This document shows positions 47,438 through 56,605 of a stretch of DNA of 64,000 nucleotides, in pieces. The position numbers were made by a program, and so were the translations under genes. The notes below the pieces were generated by a model, which did no database searches, was not told the DNA's origin, and saw only the letters and a list, made by a program, of their open reading frames with translations. Location of the stretch: positions 310,001 to 374,000 of the forward strand of contig OZ007029.1 of the NCBI GenBank assembly GCA_963931575.1, in the 5' to 3' direction. The first letter of the stretch is position 1; each line of letters begins with the position of its first letter. Source of the DNA: Gastranaerophilus sp944325835 (GTDB taxonomy: Bacteria > Cyanobacteriota > Vampirovibrionia > Gastranaerophilales > Gastranaerophilaceae).

Positions 47438-48357
47438 AATATAGTTTTACCGTCTTGTGCGGACGGTTTAACCGGTTTTTCGTAGTAAACTCTTGCCGGA
47501 AAACTTCCTGTCGTGAGTTGGTTTGCAACGGCTGATGCCTGCTCTGCGGTTGAGTAGGAGCCGATTTGGACAGTGTAGGAATTATTAACCCGTTTTACAA
47601 AAGCGTTTTGTCCGAGTTCGGTTTCGCGGATAATAGATTTTGCAAGCTGCGCTTGTTCTGCGGTCTGGTATCTGCCCACTAAAACTTTATAGTTAGCAGA
47701 TGTCGGAATATTAATATCAGCTTCTTTTATTGCGGAAATCTTTTTATCCAGTTCTTCTTTTTTTCTTGTCTGGGTCAGAGCTTCTGCCATTTGCTGTGCG
47801 TTTGAAACATTTGACTCCGGAACAGGTGCGGCTTTGGGCTGTTTTGCCGCTGCGGGTTCTGTTTCTTCCTGTTCTTGCTGCGGGTTGAGCGTTTGAACTT
47901 CTGCAATGTTTTTAGAAATTATATCCTGAACTTTGTCGCTTAAATCAGGATTTTCGCCGGTTTCTTTTGTTCCCTCCGCGGTTTCTTTTTCCTGCGGGAT
48001 TACAACTTTTTCTTCAAGCGCCTCGTTAAACATTTCATTTTCTTTTTGTTTTTGAAGTTCAGCAGATGCCATTGCATCGTTAAATTGAATAAGTTTTAAT
48101 CTGTCATCAATTGTCCCTTTTGGCTCTGTTGTTTCAGCAACTTCTACGTTGTTGCCGACGGAGGTGTCAATTTTCGGAGTCATTTTCTTTGCTACCTGCA
48201 AAAATAGCAGTGAAAGCAGGAAAAACAGGCAGACAAATGTAATCGCGGATTCGCCAAGCTGGCTTGCGCCTTTGTTTTTCTTACGTTTTGCCGCGTTTCT
48301 GTTTTTTTCTCTAAATTCTTCAAGTGCTTTTTGTTGTACCTGCTCTACTCTTGGCAT
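47434..48357 (-). CDS. SPOR-domain membrane protein
   Basis: 307 residues. A basic cytoplasmic N-terminus (RNAAKRKKNKG) is followed by one membrane helix (ITFVCLFFLLSLLFLQVA, ~39-56), then a long acidic Glu/Gln/Pro linker and a C-terminal SPOR domain (YKVLVGRYQTAEQAQLAKSII… VQIGSYSTAEQASAVANQL, ~225-295) that binds denuded septal peptidoglycan. The FtsN-like architecture suggests a division role. Its stop overlaps the trmFO stop by 4 bp (convergent). DUF366 is next upstream by 5 bp. Confidence 0.88.
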   Translation of the reverse strand: MPRVEQVQQKALEEFREKNRNAAKRKKNKGASQLGESAITFVCLFFLLSLLFLQVAKKMTPKIDTSVGNNVEVAETTEPKGTIDDRLKLIQFNDAMASAELQKQKENEMFNEALEEKVVIPQEKETAEGTKETGENPDLSDKVQDIISKNIAEVQTLNPQQEQEETEPAAAKQPKAAPVPESNVSNAQQMAEALTQTRKKEELDKKISAIKEADINIPTSANYKVLVGRYQTAEQAQLAKSIIRETELGQNAFVKRVNNSYTVQIGSYSTAEQASAVANQLTTGSFPARVYYEKPVKPSAQDGKTIF

Positions 48358-48362
48358 ACAAT

Positions 48363-48917
48363 TTAAACTCCTCTGACTTTTGTGCTTGCCATAATTATAT
48401 CATCAATTTCCTGAGAATATCTTAGCATAATTTCTTCCGCAAAGCAATTAATATCGTGGATACCCAGCTCTGATTCCAGACCCGCCGTCGGAATAGGCGT
48501 ACCGTCGGATGTTATATTCAGGCCTGTGTGGATTAAAGTTGATGTAATTGATTTTGTCGCGATAGAAACAGAAAGCTTTTTGCCGTCAATAAAGAGGTCA
48601 TCGCCTTCACGCACAACGGAAATTCCGCGTTTTTCAAGAGCTTCTTTGATGATGCACATTAATAACCTCTGGCGGAAAACGCCTTCTACCAGACTGACGT
48701 TGAACTGCTCCGAGATAAAACTCAGCATTGATTTGCTGTAAATAGGTTCGTTGTTAATGACATCTTCAATGTCAACCATTTCGGTTAATTTAACCTCGCA
48801 TTCGCCGATAAACGCTACAATTGCATCTCCTTGAATTTTGAAGTTTTTATAAATCCAGTGCGGGCAGAGCTGATGTCCTTCATACTTGATGTTTTCTTTA
48901 ATGAACAGGGTTTTCAT
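48363..48917 (-). CDS. DUF366 family protein
   Basis: 184 residues. The pattern YEGHQLCPHWIYKNFKIQGDAIVAFIGECEV, then MVDIEDV and PIYSKSMLSFISEQF, matches the DUF366 family, of unknown function and about 180-190 residues. No signal or membrane segment. It lies between queC (5 bp upstream) and the SPOR gene on the same strand, so it is co-transcribed with queC; a tRNA-modification link is possible but unproven. Confidence 0.82.
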   Translation of the reverse strand: MKTLFIKENIKYEGHQLCPHWIYKNFKIQGDAIVAFIGECEVKLTEMVDIEDVINNEPIYSKSMLSFISEQFNVSLVEGVFRQRLLMCIIKEALEKRGISVVREGDDLFIDGKKLSVSIATKSITSTLIHTGLNITSDGTPIPTAGLESELGIHDINCFAEEIMLRYSQEIDDIIMASTKVRGV

Positions 48918-48922
48918 TATAT

Positions 48923-49606
48923 TTATTCCTCAAATAACTGTTTAATGTATTCAAAAGCTTTGTTTGCTTCAAGTGCTTTTTTCAGCCTAACACAAGATTC
49001 GCATACTCCGCAATGTTTTTCAGTATTTTTGTAACAACTGTTTAAGAGATTTAGGGGTACTTTGTGCATCAGGGCAATGTGAACGATTTCAACTTTGTCA
49101 CACTCAATCAGCGGTGCTGTAACCCGCGGTTGAACACGGGTTGAGAATTTAAACTCTTCATTCACGCTGTCTATAAAATCACGGGTGTTATCCGGAAACG
49201 TTTGCGCTTCTTCTTTGTTTGCACCGATTATAATATTGGTGAAGCCGTCTGCATCAGCAAAAGCGCCTGCAATATTCAAAAACAATCCGTTGCGGTTTGG
49301 AACCCATACTGATTTCGCTGAGGTTTCAGGATTGTTAAGAGCTTCCCCTGACGGAATTTCAGCGTCAGAACATAGCGATGTACGGGTAATCTCCCTCAGC
49401 CAGTCAAGTTTTATAACTTTATGCGTAATTCCGTAATGCTTAGCGATTGCACTTGAGGCTTTAATCTCTTTTTCTGCGGATTTTTGTCCGTAGTCAAAGG
49501 TCAGGGCAAGGGTAATATTTAATTCTTTTTGAGCCATAGCAAGACTCACAACCGAATCCAGTCCGCCTGAGAGCAGGACTATTGATTTAGCTTCTTTTGT
49601 TGACAT
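48923..49606 (-). CDS. queC: 7-cyano-7-deazaguanine synthase
   Basis: 227 residues. Converts CDG to preQ0 in queuosine biosynthesis. SIVLLSGGLDSVVSLAMA is the PP-loop, TFDYGQKSAEKEI follows, VPNRNGLFLNIAGAFAD and IIIGANKEEAQTFPDNT are family-specific, and CYKNTEKHCGVCESCVRLKKAL is the zinc site. Start ATG 49606 with SD GAGGAA overlaps the end of the HEAT-repeat gene; the upstream longer frame lacks SD. Confidence 0.95.
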   Translation of the reverse strand: MSTKEAKSIVLLSGGLDSVVSLAMAQKELNITLALTFDYGQKSAEKEIKASSAIAKHYGITHKVIKLDWLREITRTSLCSDAEIPSGEALNNPETSAKSVWVPNRNGLFLNIAGAFADADGFTNIIIGANKEEAQTFPDNTRDFIDSVNEEFKFSTRVQPRVTAPLIECDKVEIVHIALMHKVPLNLLNSCYKNTEKHCGVCESCVRLKKALEANKAFEYIKQLFEE

Positions 49607-50546
49607 CGTATTCCTCATCTGATTCATATTCGGCAATCAGGTTTTCGGCCTCTTCTTTCAGACTGTCCTGATAAATTGGTAAACTTATAACCTCATCCAG
49701 AATATCGCGGCCGTCAAGGTTGTATAGGGCGATTAAAGCATTTTTTCTTACTTCTTCATCCTCATCCTGTAACAGCGGTTTGATAGTTTCAGAGGCTTTT
49801 GGATTTTCACTGTTCATAATCGCTTCTATAGCAGAAATCCTTATTTGCGAGGATTCGTCTAATAGCGAATTTTTCAGCGCATTGAATACAAATTCGCTGT
49901 TGCCGAGTTTTAGTTTCCCGAGCGCTTCAATAACGCGTTCTTTAAGGAAAGTAAATCTGTTTAAAATTCCTTTACTGGAGTTTAAAATGTTCACCAGGGG
50001 ATCAACGGCGCGTGTGTCCCCTAGAAGTCCAAGTGCGCATGCCGCGGATTCTTTAACATAGACAGAACGTTCATTCTGATCCGTAACAACTTCAATTAAT
50101 GGTGCAACCGCGTATCTGTCACCGAGTTTGCCGAGCGCATCCGCACATGCCAGACGGATTTTGTAATTTTCTTCTTTGTTGTTAAGGCAATATAACAAAG
50201 GCGTTACGGCTGCCGTATTTTTCAGGTGTGCAATAGCTTTTGCACTCATTGCGCGGACATTGATAAAATTATCTTTTTCTTCCTGTGAGCTTTCAAAATT
50301 GTTTTTCATCAACAAAATATCAAGCAGCGCGTCAAGCGTTGAATTGTCGCGGATTTTGTCGGCACACCGGATTGTGTACATCAAAATTTCCGGATTTTTA
50401 ACGTTGGAAAGTATGTAATTATAAATCAAAACGAGTTCATCGCGGGAATAGTGTTTTTCGAGGGTAATAATCTTTCTGATAGAACGCGAAATGTTTTTGA
50501 GTTCTATCAGTCCGCATTTTTCCATTATACTCGCAAAATCCAACAT
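49587..50546 (-). CDS. HEAT-repeat protein
   Basis: 319 residues. A row of PBS-lyase/HEAT repeats: RAMSAKAIAHLKNTAAVTPLLYCLN, RLACADALGKLGDRYAVAPLIEVV, ESAACALGLLGDTRAVDPLVNIL, and RISAIEAIMNSEN-PKASETIKPLL, each with A-x-x-A-L-G-x-L. Such solenoids bind proteins or act in phycobilisome lyase-like roles in cyanobacteria; here only a scaffold role can be inferred. The MLDFASIMEKCG start at 50546 is preferred over a 19-residue upstream extension. It overlaps queC by 20 bp. Confidence 0.85.
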   Translation of the reverse strand: MLDFASIMEKCGLIELKNISRSIRKIITLEKHYSRDELVLIYNYILSNVKNPEILMYTIRCADKIRDNSTLDALLDILLMKNNFESSQEEKDNFINVRAMSAKAIAHLKNTAAVTPLLYCLNNKEENYKIRLACADALGKLGDRYAVAPLIEVVTDQNERSVYVKESAACALGLLGDTRAVDPLVNILNSSKGILNRFTFLKERVIEALGKLKLGNSEFVFNALKNSLLDESSQIRISAIEAIMNSENPKASETIKPLLQDEDEEVRKNALIALYNLDGRDILDEVISLPIYQDSLKEEAENLIAEYESDEEYDVNKRS

Positions 50547-50725
50547 TAATCCAGAAACACCCCTTTTGATTAAGAATATACAATAAAGGCGCTTAAAAGG
50601 CAAGACGGCAGGTGCTAAATAGAGGGATAGAATAGAAAATTTACAAATCTTAATAAAGTACGCAATTTTTCAGGAAGAAAAAACTTTATATATGTAAGGT
50701 AGGTTATATTTAGGTAGGTAAAATT

Positions 50726-51580
50726 ATGAGTGTAAACGGTGTTTCATCGAATACATTTGGCTCGTACGCAAAGCGTATCGGCAGGATTTATCTTCACACG
50801 ACTTTCGGGACGGGTGCGGACGAGTTCTGGGAATCCATGAATAATTCAATATTTGATAAAAAAGCACCGTGGTATGCTCCTTACCGGAATGCTAATTTTA
50901 AAAATTTCGGAGATAAGTTTAAAAAAGCATATCAATCAGTGGAAGCCCATGAAGCGGCTATAAGGAAGGCAAACGGGAATAGTTATCTGAAAGCTTTCTG
51001 GCATCAGTTTTCAACAATTCCGAAGGTCTTTAAAGACGAATGGAAACTCGGCGGAGAAGCAGCGAAACGGGCCGGGAAATCAGTTGCCGCAGGTAAGGCA
51101 AGAGGTGCTTTTAAAGCTCTTATGAAGCGTTTTCCTATGATTGGCGGACTTCTTGCGGTCGGTTTTGAGCTCCCTAATATTTTTAGTGCTTTCACAAGTA
51201 AGGACGGCGGAGTTGCAACAGGTTTGCTTGAAACCGGTAAAGCTGCAGCAAAAATCGGAATTGATACCGCAGGCTTTATGATTGGTCAGGCTCTGATACC
51301 GATACCGCTGGTAGGAGGTATTATCGGCAGTATGGTTGCCGGTGCGCTTGGCGAGGTTGTTCTTGGCAAAGGCTTTAGTGAAAAACAAGCAGAGAAAAAC
51401 GGTGAATCACACCTGCCGGGTTGGCTGCCATATATAGCTCAAAATGGAGAAAACGGACAACAGATTCCTATGCAAGGTTCGGGTTGGGTACCTCCGCAAG
51501 CAACAATGACTGATGAACAGATTTTGCAAATGGCACAGTATATGAATAGCGGCGGTGGATTGAACTACCTTTACGGCTAG
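50726..51580 (+). CDS. Hypothetical protein with glycine-zipper membrane segment
   Basis: 284 residues. N-terminus MSVNGVSSNTFGSYAKR is a Ser/Asn leader. Residues ~60-130 are basic and helical. Residues ~135-215 hold hydrophobic stretches (FPMIGGLLAVGFELPNIF and FMIGQALIPIPLVGGIIGSMVAGALGEVVLG) with G-x3-G packing, typical of membrane-inserting or pore-forming proteins. The tail is Gln/Gly/Met rich. Its stop overlaps the lysozyme-domain gene's stop by 4 bp. Not recognised; it resembles secreted translocator or tape-measure-like segments only in composition. Confidence 0.7.
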   Translation: MSVNGVSSNTFGSYAKRIGRIYLHTTFGTGADEFWESMNNSIFDKKAPWYAPYRNANFKNFGDKFKKAYQSVEAHEAAIRKANGNSYLKAFWHQFSTIPKVFKDEWKLGGEAAKRAGKSVAAGKARGAFKALMKRFPMIGGLLAVGFELPNIFSAFTSKDGGVATGLLETGKAAAKIGIDTAGFMIGQALIPIPLVGGIIGSMVAGALGEVVLGKGFSEKQAEKNGESHLPGWLPYIAQNGENGQQIPMQGSGWVPPQATMTDEQILQMAQYMNSGGGLNYLYG

Positions 51581-54447
51581 CTTTTATAACCTTTCGGGTA
51601 TTTTAATGCGTTAAATTCTTCCTGCGTTATACCCAGAATTTTACAGACTTCATCTGTGTAAATGCCTTTTTTAAGCAGGGAAGAGGCATTATAGCCGTTC
51701 AGGGCAAGAATAGTTATACGTTTCTTTGCATTGGAATCCGCCGGCAATTCGTGGTAATTTTCAACGCCGCAATATCTTAAAACATTTCTTATCCGGCGTT
51801 TGCAAAGACCTGCGGCAATTTTTGAATTTGAAAGCTGCTGGTTGAATTCATAAGCAGCCTCATCAAAGGCTTTTTGTGCATTCGGATCGCCGCCGTTTTC
51901 TCTAATCGCCAGAGCTGCATTCGTTTTTTCGGAAAGCGTTTTCATATACCCGGGTGCGTTGAAGGAAACATCAACCAGAGCTTCAAACTGCCCCTGCGTT
52001 AATTTTGACGTATCAATGTTCCTGTTGTTTTGAAGTTTATTTATTGCCTTTACAAGGTCGTATGCAAGTATTTGATACATTTCGCTTTCTGAGAGCGTTG
52101 CTTTCAGCAGATATTCTCTTTCTTCGCCCTTTGTGTTGTGGAAGTTGTGTCCGATACCGATTGTAAGTTTTTTTGAACTGCAGTTATACACAGACGGTCT
52201 TACGCCTTCTGTTATTTTCATTTCGTTAAGGTAATCAAGGCTTAGTCCGGTTAATTCAGCGATATCGGCAAGGGATTTGATATCTTTAAGATTTGAATAT
52301 TGCCATGAAAAGTTTCCGTATTTTTCGCCTAAAGATATTTCCGGAACATTTGCCCGAACATTTGTCAGCGTTGTAAATCCGGCATTATTCCCCGAAGCGG
52401 TTCCGCGTTCCGGTATTCCGGCAGAAACAGTTGCAAGAAGTTTATTTAATTTGTCTGCCGAAGCCAGACCAAATCCGAATAATTCTTTTTCCAGCCTGCT
52501 GTTAAAATCGGCAATATTACCCGGATTAACCTTATCTTCCCCTAGTTGTGCAACTAATGAGGATAAAACGTGTAAAATTTGAGATTGTCTTGTGCTGACA
52601 TCAGCGCTGCGTTCTTCTATTATCGCGTTAACCGGAGTGTTACCGTCAAATTGCTTCTTGTATTCGTTAATAACTTCACGGGCATTGCTGCTGTCAATTT
52701 TTGATACCCATAATTTAAATGAAATATCATCTGCTGCGCCGTATTTGTCGGAGGCTATATCTTCTATATTTTTTGCAATATCTGCCGGCGTTGCTTTTAA
52801 CATTGAATTGACGACTCGGGTAAGATCTTCTTCATCCGTGATGTTATCCCGTATATACTTTTGAATATCAGATTTTAACACTCCGAAAGTTGTGTTGAAA
52901 TCTTCACCTGCAAATTTTTTCTCGTTTGCAGCCAACAGATTATCCGTAATTGACAGAATATATTCCTGCGCCGCGACCCCGCCCTTTTCTTGCAGGTATT
53001 GGGTGAGCGGTTTGCCCTTTGAAAGTTTATTAAAGGACTCCATAAATTTGACAACATTGTCTTTATTAATACCGTCAAGCAGATATCGGACAGCTTCTTT
53101 GTCAAAATTATCCGTATCATCTGAAAGCTTATCGAACAGTGTCTTGCTCATAAAATCTGTATTTTTATTTTTACCTATGACATCCATTAATAATTCCGTG
53201 TCGGCAACGGATTCGTTTTTTAAAGACGCATTTACGTGTTCTGTGATTTTTTTGTCTTTAACATATTTACTTGCCTGAAGCTGTGTTTTGACAATTTTAT
53301 TAATATAAGATTTTCGGACATCATTATCTCCCCATTCTTCGTCAATCATTGTAAGTAGCGACTTTTTGTCCGGATTTTTCTCAAACTCTTTTAAGATTTC
53401 ATTGACATTTGAAGGATTAATTTTATCCAGAAGAATTTTGACATCTGTTCTTGAAAAGGCAAATGAATTGTCATCTATAATTTTATAAAGGTTTGCCGCT
53501 ATATCTTTGGGTTTATTGGTAATAACGGAGTCCATAATGCTGTCAAGTTCGTCGATATCGGAGGTGAAGATATTTGAACCGGTATCGGTAGAATTTAAAA
53601 TTGATTCTAAACGCTTCTGAACATCCTTCATATACGGCGTGTCTGTGTATCCAGCCGCCTTGAAATAAGAATTTACAAAGTTTTTAATTTGCGCTTTCTT
53701 TTCAGCTTTTTGTTCATCGGAAAACGGTGCGGTGTATTCTTGTGCCAGAATTCGCAATAAAGATTCATTTCCGCTGTTGCCTTTATATTGTTTAACCTGC
53801 TGCGCAACAGAAATAGCGTTGCCTGAGTCAATTGAATCTAATAAATATCTGAAATCTTTATCCGCGTAGGAAAAACTGTTGTCATCTATATGATCATAAA
53901 TTTCCCGAGCCAGTTCAGTTGAATTCGCGGTATACATTTTTTGCATTTTGGCAACGATTTCATTGACTTTGGAGGTTGAAATTCCCCATTCAAACCAGCT
54001 GTCGTCAAGTTCTTCCGTAACTACCTGATTGAATTCTTTTTTCAGTGCTGCAAGTTCTGCTTTTTGATCGTCTGTTTTAGCACCTGACAAAACTTTATTA
54101 TATAAAATTTCAAAAGTTTTTATTGCTCCGTTTTTTCGTTGCTCACGCGGAATTTCATCCTCTTTAATAAAATCCCCGAGCAGGGTTTTACCCTCATGAT
54201 CTTTTTCATAATTCTCAATAACTGTAAGAATATTGCGGGTGTTTAGAACTGTTTGAGGTGTGCGTAAAACTTTTACATCATTGATTTTTACAACAAGTTG
54301 AGCCGGCTTGTAATTAGCTTTAGCCTTGTTGAAAGCAATGACTTCCTTGCCCTCAAGAATACCTTTTTTACCGCCGGTATCGTATTTTTTCGCTAATTCC
54401 CGTAATCCTGCGTCTTTGATATCTGCAATTCTTATGCTTTTAGGCAC
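51577..54447 (-). CDS. Large helical-repeat protein with C-terminal GH24 lysozyme domain
   Basis: 956 residues. A degenerate EF-hand-like start (KKYDTGGKKGILEGKEV) precedes four ~115-130-residue helical repeats at about 178-235, 318-372, 435-490 and 556-614, each containing (F/V)-x-x-LLD-x-I…N…V…F-K…G-x-x-L. A phage-lysozyme-like domain follows (~737-900): E747, C756 and T762 give the E-8aa-C-5aa-T catalytic triad in KITEGVRPSVYNC…LTIGIGHN, followed by ALVDVSFNAPGYM. It should cut peptidoglycan. No signal peptide, so export would need another route. A lysozyme on a long repeat stalk suits wall remodelling by a secretion or surface structure. Confidence 0.82.
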   Translation of the reverse strand: MPKSIRIADIKDAGLRELAKKYDTGGKKGILEGKEVIAFNKAKANYKPAQLVVKINDVKVLRTPQTVLNTRNILTVIENYEKDHEGKTLLGDFIKEDEIPREQRKNGAIKTFEILYNKVLSGAKTDDQKAELAALKKEFNQVVTEELDDSWFEWGISTSKVNEIVAKMQKMYTANSTELAREIYDHIDDNSFSYADKDFRYLLDSIDSGNAISVAQQVKQYKGNSGNESLLRILAQEYTAPFSDEQKAEKKAQIKNFVNSYFKAAGYTDTPYMKDVQKRLESILNSTDTGSNIFTSDIDELDSIMDSVITNKPKDIAANLYKIIDDNSFAFSRTDVKILLDKINPSNVNEILKEFEKNPDKKSLLTMIDEEWGDNDVRKSYINKIVKTQLQASKYVKDKKITEHVNASLKNESVADTELLMDVIGKNKNTDFMSKTLFDKLSDDTDNFDKEAVRYLLDGINKDNVVKFMESFNKLSKGKPLTQYLQEKGGVAAQEYILSITDNLLAANEKKFAGEDFNTTFGVLKSDIQKYIRDNITDEEDLTRVVNSMLKATPADIAKNIEDIASDKYGAADDISFKLWVSKIDSSNAREVINEYKKQFDGNTPVNAIIEERSADVSTRQSQILHVLSSLVAQLGEDKVNPGNIADFNSRLEKELFGFGLASADKLNKLLATVSAGIPERGTASGNNAGFTTLTNVRANVPEISLGEKYGNFSWQYSNLKDIKSLADIAELTGLSLDYLNEMKITEGVRPSVYNCSSKKLTIGIGHNFHNTKGEEREYLLKATLSESEMYQILAYDLVKAINKLQNNRNIDTSKLTQGQFEALVDVSFNAPGYMKTLSEKTNAALAIRENGGDPNAQKAFDEAAYEFNQQLSNSKIAAGLCKRRIRNVLRYCGVENYHELPADSNAKKRITILALNGYNASSLLKKGIYTDEVCKILGITQEEFNALKYPKGYKS

Positions 54448-54606
54448 AACACACCTCTTTGTTATTCTACCAATTGATATTTCTTTAATCGGCAGAAATC
54501 ACGCTAACTTTAATATTTTTTACAATAATTTACAGAATTGCTTGAAAATTATCTTATGTTTTAATATAATTGCATAAGATAGAGAAAAGAAAGAAGGGGA
54601 TATTCC

Positions 54607-55230
54607 GTGAGTACATATATGAGTGAAGGCGTAGGAAAAAGAATTGTAGATGCACTGAAAAAGCAGAGTGAATCTGATCTGGTAAATCAAATAACAACAC
54701 CTGTTTCAGAAAATATTGCGGTGGAACAGCCTTCTGTTGAACCGGAACAATTTTATACGGAACCTTCTACATTTGAAAATATTTTTGTAAATCCGCAGCC
54801 TGCTATGCAGCAGCCAACGTTCAGCGCAGCGTTAAATCAGCAGCCGGCATTAAATTCAAATATTGCTCAACAAAATAATATTTATACTACCCCGATAAAT
54901 AATAATTTTTCAGACCTCGGCGGATTGGAAGTTCCGGCAAATGTTGCGGTTTTAAGACAATTAATATCCCAATTGCCAAGCGGTGTTTCCCGTCAGGCTG
55001 GTGCTCTGGTTATAAAACAGACAATGGAGGCTCTGGGAATTTCTATGAAATCTGTTCTGCAAGAGGCTCAGCAGCTGCAAGAAAATATCAATGCTTCTGC
55101 AAGAGATTGTCAAAATAGTATTCTGGAGTGTAAAAAACAAATTAATACACTTGAAGCTCAGGTGCAAAAATATCAGAAGCAGTCAGCTTCTTTAAACGAC
55201 ATAGTAAGTTTATTTTTACAGATTAATTAG
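54607..55230 (+). CDS. Conserved-looking coiled-coil protein with Gln/Asn-rich N-terminus
   Basis: 207 residues. Residues 1-105 are polar, Gln/Asn/Pro rich and probably disordered. Residues ~108-205 form a compact helical domain: VPANVAVLRQLISQLPSGVSRQAGALVIKQTMEALGIS, then a coiled coil with a CxxS-rich stretch (RDCQNSILECKKQINTLEAQVQKYQKQ). I have the impression of a lineage-conserved domain but cannot name it. GTG start with SD GAAGGGG 7 bp upstream; a later ATG at 54619 is possible. It faces the lysozyme-domain gene. Confidence 0.72.
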   Translation: MSTYMSEGVGKRIVDALKKQSESDLVNQITTPVSENIAVEQPSVEPEQFYTEPSTFENIFVNPQPAMQQPTFSAALNQQPALNSNIAQQNNIYTTPINNNFSDLGGLEVPANVAVLRQLISQLPSGVSRQAGALVIKQTMEALGISMKSVLQEAQQLQENINASARDCQNSILECKKQINTLEAQVQKYQKQSASLNDIVSLFLQIN

Positions 55231-55232
55231 GC

Positions 55233-55556
55233 CTAGTACCTGAATGTTTCCTGAATATCTCTGTCACGCATTGCCTTAGCAGATTCAAGTTCAGTCATTG
55301 TAGCTCTTAACTGAGTTTGATAAGCTGCCATTTGCTGATCAAGTTTTTGCTCCAGCAGTTTCATTTTCGCCTGCCGTTGTTGAAGTGACTTGACAATAGG
55401 AGATTCAGGGTCGTAATCGGTACCAACCTGCAATAAGTCACCGTTAGATGACATCAAACTCATTTTTGCCTGCGTAATCAGCTGTATTTTGTATTCCAAA
55501 TCACACTTGAGATTTGTCAAATACTGCGTACGCATTGTCGCTACTAACACACCCAT
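55233..55556 (-). CDS. Miniature MGMAASQAR-like coiled-coil protein (107 aa)
   Basis: 107 residues, all helix. Its N-terminus (RTQYLTNLKCDLEYKIQLITQAKMSL) fits the MGMAASQAR-family pattern (ARFLGLTARMNNVEFEGQQINQQRTAL) with a two-residue gap: [FY]-L…[VL]-E-[FY]-x-x-Q-x-I-x-Q-x-[RK]-x-x-L. Its C-terminus (LRATMTELESAKAMRDRDIQETFRY) matches the family's closing helix and Phe near the end. It lacks the variable central beta region. It probably packs into the same kind of bundle or filament. It lies beside another small helical gene (55568) on the same strand. Confidence 0.7.
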   Translation of the reverse strand: MGVLVATMRTQYLTNLKCDLEYKIQLITQAKMSLMSSNGDLLQVGTDYDPESPIVKSLQQRQAKMKLLEQKLDQQMAAYQTQLRATMTELESAKAMRDRDIQETFRY

Positions 55557-55567
55557 ACACTTTTTCC

Positions 55568-55840
55568 TTATCTTGTTTCGTTAAGGTTCGCCCCTTTCAA
55601 AAACGTGTGCTGGCTGTTCTTTGCGATTAATTGTTCCATTTTCATCAGCTGGTGCTGGTGGTAATTTAACCTGTACTGTGCCATTTTCAACTTTTTTCTC
55701 ATTGTGAGAAAATCTCTGACACCATCCATAAAAGATGCAACTAACGCTTTGACAGGGCTTTTCCTTATAATAAAGTTTCTTGAATATATTAAGAAATCAA
55801 CGAGTCTTTTTATATTCATCTCTAAAGTTTCACGAAGCAT
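55568..55840 (-). CDS. Small basic helical protein (90 aa)
   Basis: Starts MLRETLEMNIKRLVDFLI with SD AAAGGAAC; the longer frame has no SD. Rich in Lys, Arg and Met, helical throughout, with a Gln/His stretch (YHQHQLMKMEQLI). Lies 11 bp upstream of the miniature coiled-coil gene on the same strand, so the two are an operon. Not recognised. Confidence 0.68.
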   Translation of the reverse strand: MLRETLEMNIKRLVDFLIYSRNFIIRKSPVKALVASFMDGVRDFLTMRKKLKMAQYRLNYHQHQLMKMEQLIAKNSQHTFLKGANLNETR

Positions 55841-56026
55841 TATAGTTCCTTTACACTTTAGACCTACAAATATATAAAAACAGTGTTCAACCAATTATTG
55901 CGTTTTGGGCAAATCATGTTACAAGTTCTTTACATTTGGAGGCCTATCTGTCATACGTTACTATATTTTTATCGACACAAGGAGAAAAAACTTTAATAAA
56001 ATTTTTGAAAAAATACTCTATGTTAA

Positions 56027-56356
56027 TTATATTTTACAAATTTTCAGATAGTCGTTTCCCCAGTTCTCTAGGCTTTTTATTATGGGGCGCATTGTTTCGC
56101 CAAGCGGGGTCAGCCGGTATTCTGTGTGTAAAATTTTTTCGTCAAAGACTATGCGTTCAATTATGCCGCATTCCTGCATTGCTCTCAAGTTTTCGGTAAG
56201 AACTTTTTGGCTTATGCCTTCTAAAGATTTTTGCAATTCATTAAATCTGTATGGTCTTATGAATAAATTTCTGAGGATTAGGAGTTTCCATTTATTGCCG
56301 ATGAGATTTACTGTTGTTGCAACAGGACACGGCTGCATTTCTTCTTTTTTAAGCAT
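56027..56356 (-). CDS. HxlR-family transcriptional regulator
   Basis: 109 residues. Winged helix-turn-helix of the HxlR type: CPVATTVNLIGNKWKLLILRNLF, RPYRFNELQKSLEGISQKVLTENLRAMQECGIIER and YRLTPLGETMRPIIKSLENWG. The conserved Cys near the N-terminus may sense redox or electrophiles. Divergent from the cupin gene across copy 7 of the dispersed element, a common HxlR-target layout. Confidence 0.93.
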   Translation of the reverse strand: MLKKEEMQPCPVATTVNLIGNKWKLLILRNLFIRPYRFNELQKSLEGISQKVLTENLRAMQECGIIERIVFDEKILHTEYRLTPLGETMRPIIKSLENWGNDYLKICKI

Positions 56357-56459
56357 TGTTAATTTCTCTCTTTTCCATAATATATCATAATTTATTCTAT
56401 TTTAAAAGCTAGTTACTAAAAAGTGCCTACTTTACGGGATTTTTACCTCCGTTTAAAAT

Positions 56460-56579
56460 GTCCGAGAAAGTTTCGCGATAAGGAACGTGAGCGAAGCTTT
56501 TGAGTGACGTATTAGACAGCGAAGTCGCGGGTTGACCTGCGCGAGCAGGGCAAGCAGGCGACGGAGAACTGCTTTATTT
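56460..56579 (+). repeat. Dispersed structured element, copy 7
   Basis: Near twin of copy 4: GTCCGAGAAAGTTTCGCGATAAGGAACGTGAGCGAAGCTTTTGAGTGACG and on to GGCGACGGAGAACTGCTTTATTT. It fills the hxlR-cupin intergenic region and ends 26 bp before the cupin ATG. Confidence 0.9.
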
Positions 56580-56605
56580 GAATAAGTAACAAAAAGGAGG
56601 ATATT

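Noticed and set aside
51577..54447. Prophage, suggested by the GH24 lysozyme domain
   Set aside because: No capsid, tail, integrase or terminase genes around it; neighbours are low-complexity and coiled-coil proteins.
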